From: Phialocephala subalpina
Taxonomy: Eukaryota; Ascomycota; Leotiomycetes; Helotiales; Mollisiaceae
Assembly: GCA_900073065.1 (NCBI GenBank)
Contig: FJOG01000016.1
Span: forward strand, 976,461-1,040,460
Direction: 5' to 3'
Length of the DNA: 64,000 nt
The notes under the pieces were generated by a model. It was not told the origin of the DNA. It made no database searches and was given only the letters and a program-made list of their open reading frames with translations. Of this stretch, positions 49,536-61,300 are shown in pieces. The position numbers were made by a program, and so were the translations under genes. How positions within the stretch are numbered: the stretch's first letter is position 1; the number at the start of each line of letters is the position of its first letter.

Positions 49536-51686
49536 CTATGAAACGCGGAGGAAGTAACTTGCTCCGTCCGCTCGTCGGGATTCCATATCATAGTGTTGTT
49601 TCTCGAGCGCGGCTTCTAAACGCTTAGTGTACACACTTTCCTCTCCCATAGTTTTATAGCAGGCCACTAATGCTTGCTGGAACCACGGCTCAGCATCATC
49701 CCATCTTCCTTCGCTCTGATAGAAGAGCCCAATCCTGCGGAACAATGTCATTATCCTCAGATCATCGGCACCGAAAGTGTCCACGGCATCTGCCTGGATT
49801 TGAATGAACATGTCATCGGCAGTGACATATCGTCTAGCTCTGACATGCCACTTTGCTATCTCCACTCCAGCATCGAGGAGAACTTGAGTCTTTGGCCGTT
49901 CCGAGTTCATGATTTTTCGAAACGCTTCCTTGGATTGATCGAGCGCTTCGTTCATTTTCTCTCGATCCACTTTGTGGTAGAGATATAACAGTGCACTCCT
50001 GCATCGAAGGATCTGCACAGCCAAGTCTTCGGGGTGTTTTTCGCATTTGGAGATCAAGCGTAAGAGGAGAGGCTCGGCTTCTTTCGCGTTCGTGGCGATG
50101 ATTCTAGTTGCGACGCCAAGTTCATGATCAATGATCACAGGCTCTAGCTCGCTATCAGCGTTGCACATTGGATCGCCGAAACGTCGAGGTTGTTGTGAAT
50201 TTGTCCCTGTTTGAGCATTGTCGGCCATGCGAGAAGCCGCGGTCGCGTTTGAGCTTTGAGCATACGTGGCTTCATCTTCGTTGTCCCTGGGCTCTCCCAT
50301 CGATGCACTCAGTATCCGGGAAAGGAATTCTTTTGCTTCTTCATTTCGGGACCAGTTGTAGAACATTTCCACGACGTACAGAAGGTGGTCGATAGTCTCT
50401 GGTCCTCCGGCCCCAAACCGTTCTATGTGTTTGGCGGTCATATGGTCAAGGACAGCATCGGCATCCTTCATGCGGTCGTTCTGGGCATAGAATGAAGCTA
50501 AGCGATAAGCGACGGTGGTTGTATCTTTATGCGTAGACGAGAGCAGATTCTCGAAGCCGCTCAGGGCTTCACGGTACTTATTTTCCGCATCTTCGATCCT
50601 AACCAACCTTTCTAGCTTTTGAGCTTCGTGATACACCGCTTCGAAGTCTGTCTTCGAATGGCCGTTCCACAGCAAATTCAGTTGATGAGGATGCGGTGTG
50701 TTCGAAGCCGGCAGTGGAGCCCATCTAGGCGGCTCGGCCGAAGTCTGCTGCAGGGCTGGCATTTCAGGGGAAGTAATGAAAAGTGGCGAAGTAGCATCAT
50801 TGCGTGGGGTGCTATATATGATGTCGCTGGGAGTCGGTGCATCTGAGAACTGTTAGGTTGAATTGATTGTAAGGCAAGTGCGGGACTGTCCTACCAGCCG
50901 AGAATGTCTCTGCCGGTCGATTTCTCTTTCTCTGAAGTCGTGGCTGAAGGGATTGCTTGGTGTACGTCTGACCACGGTAATCGAAAATCGTATCCTTCTT
51001 CTCTTCTCGCTTTCTTTTAGTAGCCTTGCTGTCCATCCAAAATGCTTCCTTTGTAGGCACGTACTTTGACCAGTTCCATTTTTTGAACTGCTTCTTGTAC
51101 TGTTCGAGGCTGTACAAATTGTCAGGTGCCAAGCTTCTCTTCAGTGGATACATACTTACGATGGTTCAAATCCCAATTCATTGGCCATAATCTCCATAGT
51201 TTCAGGCAGTGTTTTGTTCTCGTCGATGTAGAGTCTTTTGATCTCGTCATGGTGTTTTTCCCAGTCCGACGGGTTGAGAGTCAGGGTACGTGAGACAGAT
51301 TCACGAGGTCTTGGAGGAGGGTGTATGAAAGGCTCATCGAATCTGCCCGACTGAGCGCTACTCGTCATGGAGGATTCCTGTAATGGTGGGAGACGAGGGC
51401 CTACAGTAGAACTCGTTGGCATTGCCTGGATGGAACCCGTGAATGCCGTACCTGGTGGAGCTGATGAATTCGGTTGACTACTTGATGGATCATCGAACCT
51501 ATCCTGAAGCACAAAGGATGGCACCGGCGGAGCGAAAGAGTAGCTCATGGATGGATGCGAAGCATTATCAACGTCCCCGAAATGTGTTGATTGGCCGTAA
51601 AATTGCGATGGTTGGTTCGAACTCGAGTCTTGATGGGGCCAATGCCCGCCAAACGAGAAGTCACTCGAGTTCTGCCGAGAATCCAT
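49536..51686 (-). CDS. Clr5-domain protein with C-terminal TPR-like repeats
   Basis: Three exons on the minus strand, 51686-51160, 51109-50895 and 50842-49536, encode 682 residues. The N-terminal ~135 residues are disordered (Ser/Pro/Gln-rich). The Clr5 domain (~138-195) spans the first intron: LNPSDWEKHHDEIKRLYIDENKTLPETM, then a GFEPS/LEQYKKQFKKWNWSKY junction. Clr5 domains occur at the N-terminus of many filamentous-fungal proteins and were named after a silencing-related fission yeast factor; DNA or chromatin binding is inferred, not shown. From ~residue 290 helical repeats of tetratricopeptide type follow (EAVYHEAQKLERLVRIEDAENKYREAL; later YQSEGRWDDAEPWFQQALVACYKTMGEE), suggesting a protein-interaction scaffold. 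The C-terminus ends normally and no lesion is seen. Confidence 0.8.
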
Positions 51687-52114
51687 GGCTCAAGATCGGA
51701 TGCGAATCCAACAGCTGGCGAAGGCTCTTTGGTGATATGAGATGTGATGTTTAGGTTGGGATAGGGACGGCACAAATATGCCTTTAAGTTGAAGGGTATG
51801 GCCGAAACGAGGCAGTAGAGTCGACTCAGGCTTATTGCCATCGCAAAACAGCAGGGAACGCAAGTGAGTGGTGGCGGTGCAAGGTTGCGGCTGTCTGTTC
51901 ACGCGAAGTCAAAGGAGCTACTAAAAGTGTCCAAAAGTTCGGGCGGCCGCTGAGACGCTAGTTCCAGTCATTTTGGTGCGGAGGACCCTGGCTTCCCTGG
52001 CTTCCCTGGGCTTCAAGTACTGACCGGGAGGCCTGCCCTGCTGCTGAAGACTGCTGAAAAGAACGGGGCGTGGACGTCTGGCTTCCCTGGCCTCATGCCC
52101 CACAACAAAAGTTT

Positions 52115-52345
52115 CCAAAAGTTCGACCAAAAATTCCCGGAACGCCATCTCGCCAAACTCAGCCAGTAGGGTCGTGCCGAGGCAGCATCTCGAGATTGAG
52201 CCTCAAGCTTCTCTAACTTCAGAATGAAATAGGGAGAGTGACTTGAAATTTTTGGCTCTATCCAAAAAGTGCCAAAAGTTCTACCAAAAGTTCCCCGGAT
52301 GCCACGTCGCCAAACTCAGCCAGTGGGATCGAGCCGCAAGCATCT
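52115..52345 (+). repeat. Two direct copies of a ~75-bp repeat
   Basis: Copy 1 (52115-52190) and copy 2 (52272-52345) share CCAAAAGTTC(G/T)ACCAAAA, CGCCAAACTCAGCCAGT and GCATCT in the same order and spacing, with about a dozen differences. Copy 2 forms the left part of the palindrome at 52269-52379. Confidence 0.7.
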
Positions 52346-52379
52346 TTGATCTGAGAATTTTTGGTAGAACTTTTGGCAC
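52269..52379. mobile_element. MITE-like element with perfect 21-bp inverted ends
   Basis: Bases 52269-52289 are the exact reverse complement of 52359-52379 (core CCAAAAGTTCTACCAAAA). The 111-bp unit has no coding capacity. Perfect ends in a short element upstream of a gene are typical of recently active non-autonomous DNA transposons. No target duplication is obvious. Confidence 0.55.
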
Positions 52380-52459
52380 CTTCTGGCTGTAGCTATCATT
52401 TCATCTCGCATTTCTGCAAATCCCTCCTGAAGTCAAATTGCTCAAGCATCCTCGTGTAC

Positions 52460-53054
52460 ATGAAGATAAATAGAATGGACGCTCCCTTCAAAATGTCATC
52501 ACAAATTCTCAAAATCCAAGACTCAAAGTATCACGGGAGTCTTTGGGCAAATCTGAACCTCAATTCTATTGAACAAGGCTATGACCCGTAAGTATTGACC
52601 GTGGTCCTTATTCCTACTTTTACCCAAGGAGATCACGACTAACAAAGGGACGAGACCGGCATCATCATCGACATCAACATGGGAAACTTTCATAAAAACA
52701 CATCCCGAAAGGGCCAAAATGTTCCAGTAGGTACTATCTTTTCCAATACTTTTTTTCCCACGCTAAACGAGTGCCATAAAGTCTTCCCAGCAACACCAAT
52801 CTCATCAAAATGCCGAAGGCGCCAAATATACCAAAGATACCTCTGCCGTCTACCTCCCTCTGCGACGCGAATGGCTAGAAGACCAAAAGGTCTCGACAGG
52901 GGCCCAAAGTGCCAGTGCTGACTCGGCGCCTAGCGTCATGCAACGTTGGCATCAGGAGTCGATGCGCGATCGACCATACCACACTATCGGAGCGGTGGCA
53001 GCCCAAAGTGTACGACGGAGTGGGAATGCAGATGTGAATGGTCAACTGCTCTAG
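52460..53054 (+). CDS. Hypothetical protein, three exons
   Basis: No known family. Three exons, 52460-52587, 52648-52726 and 52791-53054, join in frame to 156 residues. Support comes from the splice signals: GTAAGT donor with GACTAAC branch and AAG acceptor for intron 1, and GTAGGT donor with GCTAAAC branch and CCCAG acceptor for intron 2. Residues run MKINRMDAPFKMSSQILK, then DETGIIIDINMGNF, and a polar C-terminal part (WLEDQKVSTGAQ, MQRWHQESMRDRPYHTIGAV). No signal peptide, membrane segment or metal motif is seen. ATG codons at 52475 and 52493 are alternative starts in the same frame. It begins ~80 bases after a MITE-like palindrome, which may lie in its promoter. Expression evidence would be needed to call it firmly. 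Confidence 0.4.
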
Positions 53055-53908
53055 CACATGTGTTACCTAAGGAATTTGGGAGCGTTTTGATTAAGAACTT
53101 TGTTTTGCGCGTCATTTGACAAGACCATTTCTGAGGACCAGCTTGTATCGTAAGGAATGCAAACACATGTTGTAATCGACGTTGAAACGTTCTTCCATTG
53201 TCTATGCTTGTGCAAATGCTGAGGTTATTTAACCTTGGTTCAGTAATATAAAAGGCCAGAAAAATTGTTTCCTTCGGACATGAAAATACACATACACATA
53301 CGGTGCAGGCACATGCACACACCGGTCACTGCAATCTTCCACACAGAAACAAGCTATTGCACAGTATGCTAGGCAGCAGCCTGCCGCCGCTCCTCGAGTG
53401 GGCGATACAGGGGTTTCGCCTCACTCTTTGACGTCGCGAATCAGCGCAAGCCACGAAAGCAGACGCATGAGTAAGGTACGAACTGTGCCTTGAAAGAGGG
53501 CTTGCAGCACCCTGCAGCACTCACCGGATTTTTGTCTCCAATCCCAGCTCAGCTGAAATCAACGGCGCTGTGCGACCATCCACGATACAAAACGGAAGCT
53601 CTGCCCAGCCCAGCCGTGCGGCGTACGTCAAGACATTCCATTGAGAAGACTACCGCACTCTACACACTGCTAAGACAGTCCTACTTAACCTGGCTGGGGT
53701 CCAGAGAGGCCTTTTGCACTTGCTAAATTGGCCTTCGCCAGAAACTCGACCATCATCAACCCCGCGACCCCGCAGCAAAGCCCCCACTACGAAAGTGCGG
53801 GCATTCTAATTGTTACAGGGTCTGTATCCCCTAACGCAGGTACCTGCAGAGCTTGATTGATGAAGTTAACTCTCAATTCAGTGCCGGTATACTCGGCTAC
53901 ACGTTGCT
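53055..53908. other. Intergenic region, no feature recognised
   Basis: About 850 bases of ordinary composition between the small hypothetical gene and the AAA ATPase gene. A CA-rich stretch (ACACATACACATACGG) lies near 53288-53305. Nothing else is supported. Confidence 0.4.
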
Positions 53909-56009
53909 ATGGATCCATCCGACCTGGCAACGCCAGGCGTCTTCGCCAATGCGAGATTGAATCCCGACGATAACGAAGACACTGGCGGTTTGAGGTGCGA
54001 GATGAAAACATATGAAGCCCACTACAATTCTTCTGGGGATCGAGTAGTCCTGCAGGCCGGTGTCAAGAGGGTGGAAAGGACAATAAAGGCCAGAGATCAC
54101 AATTCAGCGCTCATTTTGACGAAATACTACTTCAGAAACAAGGAGCTTGAACGTACAGAGCTAGAGGTTCGGTCACCGCATATCAGAGCAGCTTTACGTG
54201 CAGTCATCAAAGAGTATCCCGGAATGACATTCGATGCGGGGAGGATAATCATCCGCGACGACCCACAATGCCTGTTCCATTATCGCAACGAACTTCGGAC
54301 ATACGGGGTTCTCTTGGAAGATCGAACTGCAGTCGAACACTTGGTCTTTATTCTGAACTACATGTACAGAACGTTAGAAAGCGAAATCTCGAGCTACTAT
54401 ACCTTTATGGAATCACCATCAGTCGCTCCTGGCATAGAGTACAAGAATCTCTGGATGGCTTTCCGGCCCGGTGATCTTATTTACACCAAGATGGACGGTA
54501 CTGAAAAGATCGTGAAGCTTAAATCTACAAGCAAAGGATGGTTCATCTGGATACTCCTGACGGAAGAAATACAGTACAACGGAACAGAGTATGGGCGTTG
54601 CGAAGTACGCTTGACTATCCGCAGTTACAATGGTTACAAGCCCTTGGAAGAACTCGACGCCTATCCTCTACAGTATTCTCGACGTAGAGAATCCATCACC
54701 AATTCATTGATTGCCAGAGGCAAGAAATTCCTTGGCTTGCGAGATGTCCACCATCGTCACTACGAAGGACTTGCAGAGACGCTTTCACCATTTCGGATAA
54801 GTAGCTATGAGGGAGAGGAAGATCGGTACGCCATAAGATCGATGAGGGCCAGTCGCACAACCTGGAATATGTTTACCGACTGACACTATATAGATCAAAA
54901 GTCGTATTATAATCGACAGCACCAAATTTGGTGAAACCCGACCAACACACAAGACGCATATCTCTTCTGATAAAACCATCAAATCGGAGCCAGGAAAGGC
55001 ACCTCAACTCTCAGACGAGGAGCTCCTTATATGCGGTCACACCATTACAGGGTTCTCCCTCAGCAACAAAAGATGGTGCTTTTTCTTAATAGATGTAATC
55101 GAGGAATTTGAGTACAACACCTGCGCTTTCGGATCTTTGCTGCTCGCGCCAGCCCAGAAGAAGATGATTCATTCTCTGATCAAAATACACAAGGATGAGA
55201 GACTACAGTTTGACGATCTCATCAAAGGCAAAGGGAAAGGTATGATTTTCTTACTTCATGGTGAGCCAGGTGTTGGCAAGACCCTAACAGCTGGTGAGTA
55301 CTCATTAGTCCCATGAGAACATTCCTAACGACTAGTCTTCAGAAAGTGTGGCAGACTATACCCAGCGGCCCCTTTACACAATCAGTTCGGGTGATCTCGG
55401 GGTGGATGCTGAAGCTGTGGAACGGAAGTTGCTCGATGCCCTAGAGCTGGCTGCACACTGGAATGCAATCGTGCTTATTGATGAAGCGGACGTCTTCTTG
55501 GAACAGCGAAGTAATCATGACTTGACACGAAACGGTCTTGTTTCAGGTGAGCCCATAGACTCCTATCGCAGTTCTAAGCTGACGAAACAGTCTTTCTGCG
55601 TCTCCTCGAGTACTATGAAGGCATCATGATCCTCACCACAAACCGCATCGGCGCCTTCGATGCCGCATTCAAGTCACGCATCCATCTCGCAATAAAATAC
55701 CCTGCATTATCAGTGGCCTCCCGCCGCGACCTATGGACCACCTTCATCACCAACATACATACACGCCCCTTTCCTCCGTGGTGGGATGAAGCATTTCTGG
55801 AGAGCGTGGCTGCAGAAGTGCTCAACGGCCGACAAATTAAGAACGTTGTGCGAACAGCATACGCGTTGGCGGTCGCAGACGGAAGCGAACTTCGCCCCCA
55901 GGATATCCACATGAGCTTGAAGTCCATCACGGACTTTGAAGAAGACTTCGGGCACGATGAGCCGGATGAAGCTCTAGAACCGAGGGGAAAGAGACGGAGG
56001 CTGGAATAA
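53909..56009 (+). CDS. AAA-family ATPase with fungal N-terminal extension
   Basis: Four exons, 53909-54825, 54902-55293, 55343-55546 and 55591-56009, encode 643 residues. The N-terminal ~300 residues match the uncharacterised domain that precedes the AAA module in a family common in filamentous fungi (annotated as DUF7025 in relatives). The AAA core has Walker A GEPGVGKT near residue 428 (usual GPPGTGKT), the sensor-proximal RPLYTISSGDLG, Walker B IVLIDEADVFLEQR, and MILTTNRIGAFDAAFKSRIHLAIKYP, which carries the sensor/arginine-finger region. The C-terminus ends with a basic KRRR-type patch (EPRGKRRRLE) that could be a nuclear localisation signal. Glu and Val substitutions in the P-loop are conservative enough for nucleotide binding. 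Cellular target is unknown; relatives are often described only as 'AAA ATPase'. Confidence 0.85.
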
Positions 56010-57328
56010 TTTGACCGCGTTTCATTTCCATATAGTCACCAAGACTTTGAGAGCGTTCTTGACTAGGACAGCAAGCCTTTGCAAAAGAGGAGTATATTGA
56101 GCTTTGCGTAAGTCTCTGCAAGACCTTTGTTGAGAAGACTGATGCGTAGAGTAAGACATACTCATACTACATCAGGGAACATAGATCGGTGTTGGGAAAG
56201 AAAATAATTGAGGCAGGATTTCTTCCCGGGAGAGAGCTAAGACATACGAGGCCTTTGAAAACAGCTAGGATTGTAACGAACTAAATCTGCTAGCCCCCTG
56301 CTAGCTATCCTTACCTGTGGCGAGCACAGGTGTAGCGGACAGTCAGGAGAGTAAGAGGCAGTTTTACTGAAAATCTAAAGCTAAGGGGGAGAAAAAGAGG
56401 AAGCAGGAGAGGCCCAAAGGGCAGAGTTATAACTACGGACCTGATACAGGCCATGTTTGAGGTTATTCCCGTTACGGATGGTCCGTGAGGGCCGAGAGAA
56501 ACCGTAGTCGTGTGACCTCCAGAGCATGCCCGTGACATAACAATTTTTTTTATCGGTGAACATGGCGAGATCTTTGGTTTGGGTGAAATGAGACAGCACT
56601 TTTTTGAGGGGCCCTTTGATAGAACAGTAGAGATCATCTATTCTTCACCTGTGGGATTCCAAGGCGCTGCTTGTAACAAGGCCCCCAACGCACGGCAGAG
56701 ACTTTTAGTGTCTGGTCTTGGAACACCAAAATTCTATCACTGAAGCAGCCTGAAATTTAGCGATGGGTCGCTGAATTTTCAGGCTCCCAAGCCCTGAAGG
56801 CCCCAGAATAGTGGTTTCGCGCTAAAAGTCTCTGCCGAGTCCGTCGCTGAGGGGTTATAAGAATCCCGTGCCTTAAATCCATACAGCCAAAGCGAATTGA
56901 TCAGAATAGCATCGTTATATTGCTTGATCTGGGGAAGCCGATCCCTGGGAAGCCAGCCCGAAAATAGAGATTCGTCAGCCTCGATTCCCAATCTAGTCTG
57001 ACACATCCCGAGAGCGGGATATCATCTCCCCTTTTTTACCCGAGCGCCACTAGATTCCCAATTAGGACAGCTATTGAAGATATGGAACCACTTTCAGCTA
57101 TCTAAACAGCTTCTTCAAGTCATGGCGTCGACAGCTTCAGCGTAATTGATATTTGGGCTTAAGAAAGTAAAGATACTTATTGATTATAATAAGCTAAGTT
57201 CTTTTCCTCTTACACAATCCTCTCTTTTTACAACTCTCGAAGATCGCGTCTCTCCATCTTTCCTCCTATTTCGCGACTTCACCTTTGCAGGTATCATCCA
57301 AGAGTCACTTCACTGTGAAATCTTCACG
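56010..57328. other. Intergenic region with foldback element
   Basis: No gene is seen over 1.3 kb. A palindromic element sits at 56694-56836. The last ~200 bases are the promoter and leader of the glucanase gene; the open frame extends upstream from its start but has no secretory or family features there. Confidence 0.45.
56694..56836. mobile_element. Foldback/MITE-like palindrome (143 bp)
   Basis: Outer arms GGCAGAGACTTTTAG (56694-56708) and its exact reverse complement (56822-56836) enclose a second inverted pair, 56747-56763 and 56768-56785 (AGCCTGAAA(T/A)TT(T/C)AGCGA). The whole unit can fold into one long hairpin with a central mismatch region. No coding capacity. The string TTTTGGTGTTCCA inside it also occurs inverted near 15750, perhaps a diverged second copy. 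Confidence 0.6.
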
Positions 57329-58399
57329 ATGCGTGCCACGCTTTCCATTTTCTCTGTATTCACATTCACTTTCATTTTCGCATCCCCCATTCTCGCACAA
57401 TACCCCCAATCCCCCAAACGCGGCCTCGTATCCGTCTCGACCCTCAATCCTCAAGACGATTATCTTTTCGTACAACCTAACAATGGCTTAACCTGGTATT
57501 TCAACTACGGTCTCTCGCCAACCCCCGACTACATCAATCTCACGCAATCCGATATCGAATTCGTGCCGATGCTCTGGGGCGTTAGCAACACGACGGGCAG
57601 CACATTCCTCTCCAATATAACCTCTATTATCGCCAACGGCCGAAATATCACGCATGTGCTTGGCTTCAACGAGCCCGACGTCAACTTCACAGCTAGAGGC
57701 AGTCAAGTATCTCCTGATGCAGCTGCTGCAAGTTGGATTCTTAACTTTGATCCGTTGAGGAAGATGGGTATCAAGGTCGGCGCACCTGTTGTGTATGCGG
57801 ATGAGTCGGGGTTCACGTGGTTGGATAAGTTCTATGCTGCTTGTCAGAGCCGAAACTCAAACTGCACAGCGGATTTCATGAATATCCATTGTTTTGGTAA
57901 CATCTCTTTTGTGCAATCTTATCTTGCAGAGTACAAGCAGAAGTCAGTTTCTCAGGCCCCCATTAATATCGGTGCAGAACCTCCCAGCTTACCCATTTCT
58001 CCTCCTAGATATCCCGGCATACCACTCTGGATCACGGAATACGGGCTCGCAAATTCCCCAGTCCTCGCCACCGAAGCATTTTTCAATCAATCCATCGCGC
58101 TCTTTGATAACGATACCACCGTAGAGCGATATTCCTATTTCGGGGCTTTCAGGGCGTCGGCGAGTAATGTGGGGTGGAATGCCTCCATGTTGGATGGAAG
58201 AGGGAAGTTGACGAATATCGGGAGTTGGTATTTGGGGGGTGCAATGGTGGAAGACGCGACTACGACCACTTCAACGGCGGCGGCGAGTACAAGCAGCGCG
58301 AGTACTTCGGATGCTACTGAGCTGAGCATGGGTGGTATTGAGATGGTGGGTAGTGTGGTGGTTGCGGCTGCGGCTGCCCTTGGTTTGCTGTTAAATTGA
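57329..58399 (+). CDS. GPI-anchored GH128-type beta-1,3-glucanase (Asl1-like glycosyl hydrolase)
   Basis: Acts on cell-wall beta-glucan at the cell surface. Residues 1-23 are a signal peptide (MRATLSIFSVFTFTFIFASPILA). The catalytic TIM-barrel follows: KRGLVS, LTWYFNYG, FVPMLWG, HVLGFNEPD (Glu acid/base), GIKVGAPVV, FMNIHCFG and PLWITEYG (Glu nucleophile). A 66-nt intron at 57943-58008 (GTCAGT donor, CCTAG acceptor) contains no stop and keeps the frame, so the unspliced frame reads through; removing it joins EYKQK to YPGIPLWITEYG as in relatives and gives 334 residues. Several Asn-X-Ser/Thr sites are present. The C-terminus has a Ser/Thr/Ala-rich stalk and a hydrophobic end (VVVAAAAALGLLLN), a GPI-attachment signal. 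Start 57329 was chosen because it opens the signal peptide. Confidence 0.88.
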   Translation: MRATLSIFSVFTFTFIFASPILAQYPQSPKRGLVSVSTLNPQDDYLFVQPNNGLTWYFNYGLSPTPDYINLTQSDIEFVPMLWGVSNTTGSTFLSNITSIIANGRNITHVLGFNEPDVNFTARGSQVSPDAAAASWILNFDPLRKMGIKVGAPVVYADESGFTWLDKFYAACQSRNSNCTADFMNIHCFGNISFVQSYLAEYKQKSVSQAPINIGAEPPSLPISPPRYPGIPLWITEYGLANSPVLATEAFFNQSIALFDNDTTVERYSYFGAFRASASNVGWNASMLDGRGKLTNIGSWYLGGAMVEDATTTTSTAAASTSSASTSDATELSMGGIEMVGSVVVAAAAALGLLLN

Positions 58400-61300
58400 T
58401 GGCTTGTGAGTTGTGTACCCGCTCTCCCCAGAAGTTAGCGAATGGGTTGGGTGGAGCAAGTATACCCGCAGGTAGCGCTATTCATTTCGCACACTATCTT
58501 CAAAGTAAATGGGGGAGGGCTATTTATACTCTCATCACTTGGATTTGGTATGGCTCGAGTTGTTGAGATGCGGATCATCAAAGCGAGATGAATTGGTGAT
58601 GAAAAGGAAATATATAATATTACGAACGGATCATGTCCCTCCCAAACTCATTCCGTCGTATCTGCCGCAACCATGGGCTCGGTATCGTCACGTCAGATTT
58701 CCGGGCTTTTAGCTTTGTTTTTGTATCTCTCCGCCATTTCTAGAATTCGAGACTTATGTCATGGTCTTTGAGGTTGAGGATAGCTTCAAGCTTTTCAGTC
58801 GAGATGAATCAAGACAAGACGAAATTATAGACAGTGCACAGAACAACGACAATAACAATGTTACTTCACACTTGGTCAAGGTGCTCCTTCAAAGTATCAA
58901 AAAGTTTGGAAATGTCGCAAAGCTGAGTCACGGAAAGGGAAGTCAAGTCACTTAACCAATCTATGTTAGCCATGCCATACGGGTCCCCAACGACCTGATA
59001 ATCGATCTTGGGCACACCCCGCTCTTTGTTTGTGAGAGGATGTCCACTCGCGTAGAGGCTTTTATATATGGAGTAGAAGATTGCTCCTTGTCTTGATCCC
59101 CGCTCGGAACACCGCGGAACGCAGCGGAATCAAATGAACATCATTAGTGCACAGTATTTGTAGCATCCTAATCCTTCTTCACCTTCCAAAAACCATGATT
59201 CACTTGAAGTTTCTTCTTCAAATGCTCTCCTTTTTCTATGCAAACCCCTGTCTTAGGTTGACTAAGCGCGGCACCCCGCTCCGCCCCGCGATATAAATTC
59301 GTAGCAGGTGACCAGATTTGGAGTTCACAACATCACAACTCCACTGGTATACGAGACGGTAGGACAGTTCTTCTGATCTTGCGGTGCTATGCTATTAACC
59401 TCAAGTCTGTGGATGCTTTATGTGTGATACTTTGGGAAGTTTTGAATCAAGGATCTTCAAAGGTGATATTACTCACTCGAGAAAAGAAAAACTTGACAAT
59501 GGTCTGAAGGTGACAACAAATAGGCAAGCGCAGTCTCAACCCGAAGACTCAAAGTTTCATCTTTGATAGAAGGGAGGGGTAATCTTCCGCGTAAGTCTCT
59601 GCCCGCTGATCGAGTCTTACTACATCTGTTGGCATACGATCATCGCACAGAGTTTCTAGCAAGAGAACTACGCCTTCTGGTTTGTAACGAAGATCCAACT
59701 ATCATGCAACCAGAGTGCCCGTCCACAGGTCCCGTCTTGCTACTTCCATTGGTATTGAAGGTTCGCACCAACATTTCGGGAAAAGTCCTAGATTTTTGAC
59801 ATGAGAAAGCCGAGCTACGTCCTAGTCATATTGTTCGTCCATGGTAAATACTGGACTCCTTTGCTGACATAAAGGTCTAATACGGAGCTTTCCTGGGTCC
59901 TGAGTAGTGTTCTCAATGTCTCAGCTCCCCTGGACTTTCTCACCCGCCTTCACCCGCCAGTAACTCGCCAAACGCTTCTTAATTCGAGGAGAATTTGAAC
60001 CCGTAACCATCGCATCTAGTTTACGTCTGCACAGTCGCCATCTGGGGTCCTGGGGATTGGTGGATAAATGATTCCCGACCAGATCTTGGATATCTTGGAG
60101 TGCATTATGATGCATGAGCAGGTGGGGGTGAACAGTGGGATGCGTCAACCATGATCGTGAAACATCTAGAGACGAGCGAAGTAGCATGTAAAATATACAA
60201 CGAAAGTTATATCCTGACTATATCAAGGAAGTAATCACTCCAGGGGGAAGCGGAAAAAGCGGGTAGCCGGTCCGGTCCGAAATTGAGGATGTTGCGAAGC
60301 GAGAATGGAAAGGGGGCACGTGCTCAAACACTTGAGCGCCAAAAAGCCTCGTTCACTGAGAGCAGACGACCATGAAAATGACAAGCTGGCCAAACGCCGT
60401 GTTTCCATAGAACAACCGCTGCATATAAGGAGGCTATCGCAAGGCAGACAGATGCCTGTTTTGTCGAGATGTTTGGAAGTGACATCAAAAGTTCAAACTC
60501 GACAACAAACAATACTCGACCCGAATCACCTTTTGTTTCTTGATACAGTGGAATTACACAAATCATGGAAGCTACAGTTGCCTCTAGGACAGCATGGTAC
60601 TCAATAACTCGCACCAGAATCCAACTCGGGACTGATACAGGGAAGTAAAGGGTTGACCATGGCTGGCCAAGCCTTGATGCTGTTGTTCACGGACAAACGA
60701 ACGAACATCCAGGGGAGGCTTATATAGACACCACCAGAGATATCCTTAGACTAGGTCATGATGTTTCTCTTACAGAAGTGTCAAACAAAGCACAGTTCCA
60801 GATTCACCCTTGTCGGGAAAAACGCTAGGTGATGTGTTTCCTGAACCTGGAATTGAAGTCATCCCCAAGTGAATGCCACTTACATAGTCAGCTCTAGATT
60901 CCCCACTACCGCAAGCTTGAAAGGGAAGCATGCGGAGGAGAGAGTGAATAAGGTCGCTCAAGAAACGCAAATCCTTGCCCCCACTCTTCTCAAACAGAGA
61001 ACTATATATACGATGCTTCGCACGAACCGCCTCTCCTATAACGACCAGGCGGGCGATTATACAGTGCGTAGTTGGAGTCCAGAGGATGACTCAGACTCAG
61101 AAGATTCAAGTGTCAAACGTGTCAGCAGTGCTCGCGACCAGGCGACAACTGGAGATAAAACGCGAAGCTATCCCTATGTGCTACGCTAGGGCGAGAACAT
61201 GTCCGTTTAACATCCTCAAAGACATTTGACAGTGAAGGAGATGTGTTGATACCGATAAGTGACAGCTTGGATAGGCGGTCGCGATGTAAAGTAAGGAGAA

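Larger units (their letters stand above)
51687..52459. other. Repeat-bearing intergenic region
   Basis: It contains repeated GGCTTCCCTGG strings (51989-52020, 52079), several CCAAAAGTTC strings, a direct duplication and a MITE-like palindrome (both listed). It also serves as promoter for the divergent genes on either side. Confidence 0.5.

Noticed and set aside
59985..60050. tRNA-like B-box string (minus strand GGGTTCAAATTCTCC)
   Set aside because: The T-arm does not pair properly and no acceptor stem or anticodon arm can be built around it.
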